Positions 46,906-55,494 of a stretch of DNA of 64,000 nucleotides are shown one piece after another (within the stretch, counting starts at the first letter, position 1; every line of letters starts with the position of its first letter). The notes beneath the pieces were generated by a model. It searched no databases, had not been told where the DNA came from, and saw only the letters and a list, made by a program, of their open reading frames with translations. The DNA comes from Sipunculus nudus (taxonomy: Eukaryota; Annelida; Sipuncula; Golfingiida; Sipunculidae), in assembly GCA_026874595.1 (NCBI GenBank), contig CM049311.1, positions 43,093,676 to 43,157,675 on the forward strand, in the 5' to 3' direction. The translations under genes were made by a program, and so were the position numbers.

Positions 46906-47532
46906 TGCAGCGACGAAACGTCTTGCACCGTTAACGGACGACTGTTTCGTCGCCTCCCCATATATAGGGATAAGTGGTATTTGACCACGATACGATCGTA
47001 TTTTCCGAAAAAGACCGTTTTATTTTCAGTTTCACGGATGGGGTGACATAAAAACTTCTTCACTATGACAAAAGTATCTTATTTTCAATACAACTGCAAC
47101 ATATTGGCAACTGCAAGTGTATTTTACTTTAGTTATTGTGTATTTTGGTCTAAGAAGACAGGGGTCGTTCTGCCCATAACCGCCATGACAGACGCATTTA
47201 GAATGAATATGTAGCGGCGACAATGTTATGTGTACTGGTCCAGTTTTGTACGAGTTAAAGACTTAATTAAGAAGGGTATTTATGCAATTAGCTTACCATA
47301 ACATAATGTTGTCTTTAAAAAATGAGATACTCGAGTTACTGAGGGGTTTTCTCCCTTTATAGACCAAGATCATACACAGGTTAGAACCCCACCCAAGTGC
47401 ATACATGGGGTGGTGTCTATAAAATGTACTCTCAGATATATCTAACATTTTATAGTCACCCTTGGTGGCTAGTGTTTAGGGGGACTGCTGCTGTCCCTTT
47501 ATCAGCCGATTATTGGACCGGCACAATTTTAC
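46906..47532 (-). other. FAM76 intron 1 (start), unassigned
   Basis: Follows the donor site of the FAM76 exon on the minus strand. No second exon (the family's ECRIAHP / KCTYCR segment) was found here or further down, so the intron is long or leaves the window. Confidence 0.45.
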
Positions 47533-47613
47533 CTTGCACAGCTGTTCTCCTTCAGAGAGCTCATCAAAAGGGTGTCTTTTGTGACATCTCGTACAGGCAA
47601 ATAATGCCGCCAT
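47533..47613 (-). CDS. FAM76: FAM76 homologue, first coding exon
   Basis: Partial gene: exon 1 only. From the ATG at 47,613 the minus strand encodes 27 residues, MAALFACTRCHKRHPFDEL then SEGEQLCK. This matches the N-terminus of the FAM76A/FAM76B family (known form: ALYACTKC, then a PFEELSQGQQLCK block), including the CxxC pair. The exon ends AAG|GTAAAA, a good donor, in phase 0 right after QLCK. FAM76 proteins are nuclear, with cysteine-rich N-termini and a C-terminal coiled coil; FAM76B has been linked to NF-kB regulation in mammals (known from the family, not seen here). The context GACACTATGG and an upstream GC-box/ETS region support this start. Later exons were not found. A and B paralogues cannot be told apart. 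Confidence 0.8.
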
Positions 47614-47820
47614 AGTGTTGGCTGATCGGTGAAGAAACAGTGTCAGTAAGTAACCTTTATCGGAAAAATTCAAAGAGCATCACAGATTTACTGTTGTCAA
47701 AGGACAACCGGAAGTTATCCATGGTTATCCTGACATGCGCATAAATTGTAGACTGGTACCCCGCTCCATTATGGTTCTCTACAATCATAAATCGGCTGAA
47801 GGCCATAATAGGGCGGGGTA
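47614..47820 (-). promoter_or_regulatory. FAM76 promoter region
   Basis: Immediately upstream of the start codon on the minus strand. It contains an ETS/GABP-type CCGGAAGT (47,708-47,715), CATGCGCA resembling half of an NRF-1 site (near 47,734) and a GC box GGGCGGGG (47,811-47,818). No TATA box is seen. This combination is typical of a housekeeping promoter; the role is inferred. Confidence 0.45.
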
Positions 47821-48328
47821 GGTACTTGGTAAAACCCGGACTCGGACCCCGGACCCCACAGTAATAATCGCCGGACCCCGAAACAACAGCTTTTATATAT
47901 TGTATGGCTTGTTTCATTACAATTTTACGTGTGTTAGATGCTTTAGTATTTACTCTTTAAGAATACTATACGAATGTTTCCTCATATTATCTGTAACATC
48001 TACAATGCATGTTTATTAAACCGGACTCCGACAAATTAGTGAAGATGGCATGGGTGTAATGTTATTACTTCTGAAAGAATGTTCTCTTATTCTTCAATCC
48101 GGCTGCGGACTCCACAGGAATAATTACATTTTCTCTCTTTAATTCATTTTTCTTATTCATTAAAATTTATTTCTAATTGACCAAAAAGTCTTATGAGAAT
48201 TCAACACTCATGCAATTAATTCATTTTATCACAAGAATTAAATTTTGTGAATTATGATAATAATTGAAGTATAATGACTTAATATAATTTTGGTATAATT
48301 TTCTTCACAGTCAGAAGTTTTTTTAAAG
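47821..48328. other. Unassigned DNA upstream of the retrotransposon
   Basis: GGACCCCGGACCCC-like phrases near 47,845-47,880, then AT-rich DNA. No gene seen. TAAAG at 48,324-48,328 is the left target-site flank. Confidence 0.45.
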
Positions 48329-49109
48329 TGGATGTAGGTGGATCTGCCTGTATCAGGAATTTTAAAATGATCATATGCAAAATATTCATAAATGTGAATG
48401 TAATGATTCTGGTCATACCAGTATTTTACCATAATGCCTCAATAAGTTTACTCATCTCTGCCTAGTGCGAATGTACATTTGATACATTGTCCCTGTAATA
48501 TGTAGAGACAGCAGCTTTTAGCAGGCTGGTTGTGCTTTGCAGAGACATTTTTTTTAGGTCATGGTGTTAGCAGGTCTGGGAATCCAGGACTGACCTGGAT
48601 CACCTGATGTATAATTGTTTTGAATTAATATATTTTAGTGTGTGCCAGTATAGCTGGTAAAACATGTTTTAGCCTATTTCAGTATTTGTATTTGTAATTG
48701 CATTTTTAATATCAATGTCGTATTTAATAAAAAGAACCATAAAATTAAGACAGATAGGGAACTTTTTTTGTGTCATGACCCAGAAGTCTTGGTATGTAAC
48801 GGCTTACAAGGGTGGGGTCCTTGCTTTGGCCCACTGTCTGTAAAGAGATCTACAAGCAGCTTCAGATAAGATCAAGATCAAGGGAATTTGCAGGCAGTGA
48901 TAGCATGTGAATTTAATATATATATGGTGTAAAAGATATACGAGAAAGAATACCTGTACAGAACCAGTTATTCAAGACATTTGTTCTGGTTCGCCAGCCA
49001 TGGCCAATGCCATGACCAATGCCATGGACTACGACCGTCGATACAAATAAACAGATATTTTCGCTACATGGCCTTTGAGTTGACCTTTGTCCCCGATCCC
49101 ACGGTTACA
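48329..49109 (+). repeat. 5' LTR
   Basis: 781 bp from TGGATGTAGG to ACGGTTACA (TG...CA). A TATA-like TATATATATGG lies near 48,917 and AATAAA at 49,046-49,051. It lacks 25 bp present in the 3' LTR (ATGCATGAGAATGC region at about 61,963-61,987); the segment is bounded by ATA on both sides, which favours a short deletion here. Confidence 0.93.
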
Positions 49110-49113
49110 TCTT

Positions 49114-49131
49114 TGGTGTCAGAAGTGGGAT
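49114..49131 (+). other. Primer-binding site, tRNA-Leu
   Basis: TGGTGTCAGAAGTGGGAT, four bases after the LTR, is complementary over 18 bases to the 3' end of metazoan tRNA-Leu (ATCCCACTTCTGACA plus CCA). Confidence 0.9.
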
Positions 49132-49759
49132 ACCTTGCTGTTCCAACTTAAGGTGGTGGACATTGGCGATCTGATATGTGTGCGATGGTGCGATCGATGG
49201 TGCGATACCCAAGGACTGACTGTCAGGTTCTCCGTGATGGCTGGCGGGAGCGGAGTGGACAGTTTCGGATAAGTTATATACAAATTTGAATTAGCTCATT
49301 TTCTGTTGTATTTTATCAGCTTGCATCATACATTTGAGCTATTATTCATCTGAACCATACTTCATCATTTAACAGAAAATTATTATAGCAGTACATGTAT
49401 TACGGTTTATGCATGGTCTGTTGTTCTATTGGCACCCTGCAGTGCTTTTATCTTTTTTTATGACTTGATGGATTATAACTTTAGTTGAACATAAGCTTGC
49501 GCAGTAATGTTTGTGCTGATGTTTGAGCTGATAATTATTTGATAATGTTTTGATTTGAACGAGTTGCATGTTGTTTTTTTCCGTAATTGGGAAATGATTT
49601 TGTATCACAGGTTAGGTGACTTATTTTAAATGTACAAAGATCAAAGTTATTGGGCTGATGTTGGTTTGTTAGCATTAGCCAAACTACTTCTTATATAGAT
49701 CAATGTAGTTGTTGACAATTGAAACTGTTTGAGATTTTGAGATTGTAATCCTTGTAATC
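49132..49759 (+). other. Retrotransposon 5' untranslated leader
   Basis: No conserved frame between the primer site and the gag ATG. Confidence 0.7.
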
Positions 49760-50302
49760 ATGGCTACGTTAGAGGACTTACAGAATCAGTTTGATCAACT
49801 TAAAGAGGAGTTTGAAGGGGCTAGGGTTACACTCAAAGTAGTGGTACAGACTCCCCTGAAAGTACCCAAAGTTAAAAAGTTTGGTGGGAACAGGCAGGAA
49901 TTAGATCGATGGATCACAGATATGGAGCGATATATATCTCTCCAAGGTCTGGACCAAGTGAAAGCTGTTGACTATATCTTAAGCAGCTTAGAAGACAAAG
50001 CCCTTCTAGAAGTTGAATATGTCCCAAAAGAAAAGAGGATGACTGCAAAGCAGATATTTGATATCCTGCGCTCTGCTTTTGGTGAGATAATGGCCATATC
50101 TGAAATAGAAAATCTGTATAACAATAGAAGGCAGAAATCAGGTGAAAGTCTTCGAGACTTTTCGTACAGTCTCATGGAACTGTTGGAAAGAGTTCTGAAG
50201 GTTAACAGTGAGTTTGTTGCTAATAAGGATAAGGCCTTAAGAAATAAATTCGCAGAAAATGTCAAAGGCATTAATCTCCGTCGAGTCCTTAAGGAAAGAT
50301 AA
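49760..50302 (+). pseudogene. gag: gag, N-terminal part (capsid)
   Basis: Begins MATLEDLQNQFDQLKEEFEG, a coiled-coil-like start, followed by a retrotransposon gag fold: KVKKFGGNRQELDRWI near residue 36, then a helical capsid-like region to residue 180. It stops at TAA 50,300 after VLKER. The protein clearly continues one frame over with an LTFSKIREEALLW segment, so this is a single-base-type frameshift and not a natural end. Capsid assembly is the expected role. Confidence 0.85.
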
Positions 50303-51048
50303 GGTCCAATGATCAGTTGACGTTCTCCAAAATAAGAGAAGAGGCACTGCTTTGGCAAGCAGAAGAACAAACTAAGACTGATGCCTGGGCCAACGAGACT
50401 TGTGTAACTTCAGCCAGTGAAAATTCAGGAACCCTTCAAAACCAGATTATTGACTTGCTCACTCTGCAGAGGAAACAACAGGCTCAAATAGATAAACAAC
50501 AGCAGCTTCTTGCAAAATTGGTGGATGACAACCAGGCATTAAGGGGAACCCAGGAACGAAGGGAGATAAAATGTTATTTTTGTGGAGAACCTGGACATAT
50601 GAAGAGTGATTGCCCAAAATGGAAGAACAAAAAGGAAAAGCAGGTGAGAACCCAAGCAGCTCATCTTATGCCAGTACCCATGCATCCCTACAACCCTTAC
50701 CAGATGCCTGGGTATTACCATTCAGTTCCAGTAAATAACAACCGGATGCCAGTTCCTCCAGGGAGTACCGCATTGCCACCTCCATCAGTATCTCCTTATG
50801 GCGTTCAGGGGTTACAGGGAGCAGCGCTAGGGGACTCCTTTGACCTATCAAACTCCACGAGACAACTACCCCGCGCAAAACCCAAACTAGAACGTCCCAG
50901 CGTTGGTGCTGGCCATACGATGGGACGACGCAACGTAAATGAGGCCACACAGCAAAAAATCCGTGGAAGAGATTATTCAGAAAACAGTAGGAGGGAAACC
51001 AGTAACTTCAATTCAGATATGCAATCAGAGTATTTTAGCTTTAGTTAA
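50293..51048 (+). pseudogene. gag: gag, C-terminal part (nucleocapsid)
   Basis: Continues gag in another frame. It contains a Q-rich coiled-coil segment near 50,470-50,530 and one CCHC zinc knuckle, CYFCGEPGHMKSDC (50,572-50,613, CX2CX4HX4C), then a proline/methionine/tyrosine-rich linker. It has no start codon of its own. It overlaps the protease frame by about 110 bases, so the gag-pro transition needed a frame change even in the intact element. Confidence 0.85.
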
Positions 51049-51334
51049 CACAGGTTCTCAGATTTCTATGATTGGTGAGGAATTTTTTAGGAGACATTTG
51101 CAACCAGTAATACAGCAATTTCACAGTGCAACTGATCAGTTTAAGATCAGTGGGGCAAATGGGTTGGTCGTTCCATATGAAGGATTATTCCTCGCTGATG
51201 TCACAGTTAGTGGAATTACAGTACCGCAAGTAGGACTTCTAGTGGTAAAAGACATTCCAGACGCAGAGAGTATGAGGGCTGAGGTTCCAGGGGAACTAAC
51301 ATACTGCAACATTTGCCTCAGTTTGCACAGATGA
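50939..51334 (+). pseudogene. pro: Retropepsin-like aspartic protease
   Basis: The segment ILALVNTGSQISMIGEEFF is the active-site region of a retroviral-type protease, where DTG or DSG is expected; here the Asp codon reads AAC (Asn), one transition away from GAC. A later GLLVVKDIP block fits the family. The frame then runs out of register: TNILQHLPQF continues in a second frame and FARVTGCKS in a third by 51,390. The protease is therefore doubly inactivated. Confidence 0.75.
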
Positions 51335-52781
51335 GAAAGATATACACAACCATGGAGAAAAACATTCCTCCAGTGCAGGATTTGCACGGGTAACAGGATG
51401 CAAGTCACATGTCCTACAAGCAGGCACAGTCACAGATGTACCTATCACCACTCCTGTTCAAGGTGAAGTGTGTTTGGTTGAACCATTTGAAAAGGGTATC
51501 ATGGGCAGTTTATATTTGGTACCGGGCCTAGTCGCACTAACCCAGCCAACAATTCAGGTGGTCAACACCGGGTTAAAAGATTTAAAATTACTTCCAGGAA
51601 CAAGAGTTGGAATGTGTCACATGGTGGAAGTTGTGTCAGAAAGGAGGAGTAGACGTCATCTGTCCTGCAGTGAGAGCAATGTCATTGTCAGCTGTTCAGA
51701 ACATGAAAATATACCCAAGTCTAGTCCCGAGAGGAACAGTGACCAAATGCCTAAAGTAGATTTGTCTCATTTAGTTGGGACAATAGACGAATTAGACCAG
51801 GTGAAAGCGGCAATCCTAAGGCATCGAGATGTATTCTTTGCAGACGGCCAAATGCTGGGTTGTACCCAAACAATTCAGCATCGCATCCATACAACTTATG
51901 ATGTTCCTGTCGTTCAACCATTTAGACGAATTCCACCTCAGTTGTGGCAGGACGTTCAAGAACATCTTAATGACCTCCTCCAACAAGGTATTATTGAAGA
52001 AAGCAACTCAGAGTATGCGTCCCCTATTGTTATAGTGCGAAAAAAGAATAATGAAATCCGTATGTGTGTTGATTACCGAAAGTTGAACACCAAAATCCGG
52101 AAGGATGCTTTTCCACTACCCCGGATTGAGGAGTCTTTGGATGCATTATCAGGGGCCAAATATTTTACAACATTGGATTTGACTTCAGCATATCATCAAA
52201 TTGAGGTCGCTCCTGGTGACCGAAGGAAGACTGCATTCACAACTCCGATGGGCCTATATCAGTATCGCAGGATGCCATTCGGACTTTCTACAGCACCATC
52301 CACTTTCCAACGGCTGATGAATCAGGTTTTCCGAGGGGATATTTTCCGCATTCTTTTAGTTTACCTTGACGATATTATCGTTTTCTCCAGCACAATTGAA
52401 GAACATCTGGAAAGGCTGGAGAAGGTCTTCAGTACCTTAGCCAAGCACAACCTCAAACTTAAGGCAGAAAAGTGTGCTCTATTTAGAGAAGAGGTGACAT
52501 ATTTGGGCCATATCGTGTCAAAGGATGGTATTCGTCCTGATCCTGGAAAGGTCGTCGCAGTGAAACAATATGAAGTACCAACCACTGTGCGTGAACTGAG
52601 AAGATTTTTGGGATTTTGCTCCTACTATCGTAGCTTTGTTCAAAATTTCGCTAAAATAGCTGCTCCTTTGCATGAGCTAGTTGGATCTGCGTCGAGAAAG
52701 AACAAGAAAGGTCATCAGAGAAACAATCAAGTGTTCCCGTATTGGGAAACTCGCCATGATCAGGCATTTCAAGTCCTATAG
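51300..52781 (+). pseudogene. pol: Reverse transcriptase domain
   Basis: One long frame. Palm motifs are intact: CVDYRKLN, the first catalytic Asp in TLDLTSAYHQIEV (codon 52,176), MPFGLSTAPSTFQ and YLDDIIVFS (YLDD at 52,362-52,373), followed by YLGHIVSKDG and the connection FLGFCSYYR. The frame ends in TAG at 52,779-52,781 inside HDQAFQVL; the same frame continues into RNase H without any shift, so this is a nonsense mutation. It would make the element cDNA on the tRNA-Leu primer. Confidence 0.92.
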
Positions 52782-53744
52782 GACAAGCTAACATCGACAC
52801 CAATCCTGGCTTATGCTGATTTTACCAAGCCTTTTATTCTGGAAACTGATGCATCAGACCAGGGACTTGGAGCTGTGCTCAGCCAAGAGCAGGGTGGTGT
52901 ACAGCGTCTTATAGCATATGCAAGCCGAGGTTTGAGAGGTGGTGAAAAGAATAAAGATGGATACAGTTCAAGAAAATTAGAACTGTTGGCATTAAAATGG
53001 GCAGTAGCAGATAAATTCAAAGATTATCTCATCGGAAGTTTATGTCTGGTACTTACTGACAATAACCCATTAACTTATGTGATGGGGCGTGGAAAATTAC
53101 CAGCGGTGGAACAGCGATGGGTTGCGGCACTGGCACCTTTCAATTTCTCATTCAAATATCGCTCAGGTAAAGAAAATGCAAATGAAGACTTTCTGAGTCG
53201 CCAGAAACACAGACCAAGGGATAATGACATGGATTCTGAGGAAGTAATCAACACATGTGCCATGGCTCTGCAGTCAACTAGTGTCACAGCTGAAGTTCAG
53301 ATTAAAGCCTGTGAAACTGTGATCAGTCACATAGGAAGTAGCTGTATGTCTGAGCAGGAAGAAAGTGCAATGAAAGCAACCACATTACCCATCATGGATC
53401 CTGCTGAAATGGCACAACTCCAGGATAAAGATATGGTGATAGGCCGCATTAAGCAGTTCTGGAAGGAAGGAGCAAAACCACCTTGTAGTCAGAGGAAAAA
53501 GGAATCAAGGGAAGTCCAACTTCTGCTGCGACAGTGGGATCGGTTAAAAGAATCAAGGGGAGTCCTATTTCGAATAACTGAAGACCCACAGAAAGGCAAA
53601 TTACAGCAGTTACTACTCCCTATGATACTGAAAGAACAAGTATTGAAAGAGTGTCATGATCACTATGGACACCAGGGTACTGAAAGAACAGAATTGCTCA
53701 TTAGAGAGAATTTTTTTCTGGCCAAAAATGCACCAAGAGATTAG
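52782..53744 (+). pseudogene. pol: RNase H and start of integrase zinc-binding domain
   Basis: In frame with the RT. RNase H signatures: FILETDASDQGLGAVL, KLELLALKWAV and LVLTDNNPLTYV, holding the three acidic catalytic positions, then WVAALAPFNFSFKYR and a NEDFLSR block closing the domain. After a linker, the integrase zinc-binding motif starts at CHDHYGHQGTERT (53,655-53,693). Frame is lost at a T7 run (53,711-53,717) where six T would keep it. Confidence 0.88.
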
Positions 53745-54487
53745 ACACTTTGTAGAGCAGTGTGAAAGGTGTGTACTGAGTAGACCAGTAAAATACAAGT
53801 GTCCACTTGGAAGCCTTTTAGCCTCCAAACCATTAGAGGTAGTTGCCATGGATTTCACTCAGCTCGAAAAATCTTCCAGTGGGTATGAAAATGTATTAGT
53901 CCTTACAGACATCTTTACCAAATGTGCTATTGCTATTCCAACGAGAGATCAAAAGCAATAACTGTGGCAAGAGTGTTAGTCAACCACTGGTTTAGGAGGT
54001 TTGGTTCCCCTAAAGACTTCATTCCGACCAAGGACGGGACTTTGAAGCAAAGATTATGAAGGATTTGTGTGACCTATATGGCGTCAAGAAAACTCGTACA
54101 ATAGCATACAGGCCACAGGGGAATGCCCAGTGCGAGAGATTTAATAGAACTTTACATAATTTACTGAGGTCATTACCACCCGAAAAGAAAAGAAAATGGA
54201 CAGAGTACATTGAAGAATTAGTATTCTTCTATAATACCACTCCCTATGGGTCTACTGGATTCTCTCCATTCTTCCTGATGTATGGAAGAGAAACTCGCAG
54301 TTTCAACAATCTTGTTCAAGATGACTTATTGAACCATCCAGTAACATCAACACCAGAAAAGAATATATCTGATTGGGTTGTGAAGCATCAAGAAAAACTG
54401 AAAGATGTTTATCGAACAGCACAAGAACGACTGGAGCAAAGATGCGCAAGGCATATTATGATCGAACTGCAAAAGACCATCATTTAG
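53718..54487 (+). pseudogene. pol: Integrase zinc-binding end and catalytic core, frameshifted
   Basis: The zinc-binding module ends CERCVLSRP. The DDE triad is visible although split across frames: Asp in AMDFTQLE (53,851), Asp in a SDQG-type block (54,026) and Glu in NAQCERFNRTL (54,134). One base is missing at the A4 run 53,951-53,954, one near 54,020, and one near 54,440. The last frame begins again as KMDLCD-like sequence and carries WTEYIEELVFFYNTTPY. Confidence 0.85.
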
Positions 54488-55029
54488 CAGTTGGCATGGA
54501 AGTTTTTTAACAAGACCATAGTCAGAAAGGAAGGAATAAGTTCCAGGATGCATATTCCCCTGAACGATACACCATACTGTCTTGCAATCATAAACAAAAC
54601 ATTTATTTAATTGAACCTGTGAATGGAGTTGGGAAAGCAAAGTGGGTAAACAGAAGTGAACAATAAGCTACCCAACCAGCACCAAGGACAGTTCGGGAGC
54701 GGCGAGTTAAGGTTCTCAGGAGCACTCCTTACTCAAGTAGTTCGGATGAGGATGATGTACAGATAAACATCTATTACTCCGCAGGACAATCTTTGAGGGA
54801 ATTTGATGGTACAAGCGATACAGACTTATCCCACCCAACATATAACGAGTTAACACCAGAGGGAGAATCTTCAGGAGCTACCAGTGGTGGTGTCACCGAG
54901 CAACCTCCAATCAGGACAACTGTAAGAACAACAGCTGGCAAACACAGTAATCCCCATAAATTACCACGATCAGTGTTAGAGAGACATGTAGCTAGCCAAC
55001 TAATACAAAAGAAAGAGACAACAGTTTAA
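54442..55029 (+). pseudogene. pol: Integrase C-terminal domain and tail
   Basis: MRKAYYDRTAKDHHL begins a frame that reads through two in-frame TAA stops (54,508 and 54,664): QDAYSPERY, NIYLIEPVNGVGKAKWVN, then a serine/threonine-rich tail with TTAGKHSNPHKLPRS and a stop at 55,027. It corresponds to the SH3-like integrase C-terminus and the variable tail of Gypsy polyproteins. No chromodomain is recognised. Confidence 0.8.
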
Positions 55030-55111
55030 AGGAAATGAAGTCATATTCTTAGGGTTTTACTATAACATTACAACCTTGAGAGCATATTTAGTCACGTATA
55101 TTATGTTTTTT
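55030..55111 (+). other. Retrotransposon 3' untranslated region, left part
   Basis: Short non-coding stretch ending in T6 (55,106-55,111) where the nested element begins; it resumes at T6 61,511-61,516. Confidence 0.75.
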
Positions 55112-55494
55112 GCTTGCCGGAATCAAAGATTTCGGCAAGCATATTGGTCAGTTTCGTATGTCTGTTTGTCTGTCTGTTTGTTTGTTTGTTTGTTTGTCAC
55201 CACTCTCCTGGCCACAATTTTGCCACAATAACCTTGAAACTTACAGGGATGATGAAAAACATAATTTCTAGGTGCCCTATTGTTTTTGGTTAAAATAGGT
55301 GAAAGGTCAAGGTCAAGGTCGTCAAATCTTCCCAAAACCGTTTTTTCTTCATATCTTTGTGACTATTAGCCGTATCTACTTCAACAATAGCTCATTTTAA
55401 TCGTCATTCCAAGGCCTGTCATCTGGTGTGTAGCTGACTCAAATTTGCCGTAACCATGGTTACAAGTTTTGGGGGAAAGTCATTATATTCGAAA

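Noticed and set aside
52811-54640. Minus-strand frames opposite the pol gene
   Set aside because: They are shadows of the reverse transcriptase, RNase H and integrase coding strand.
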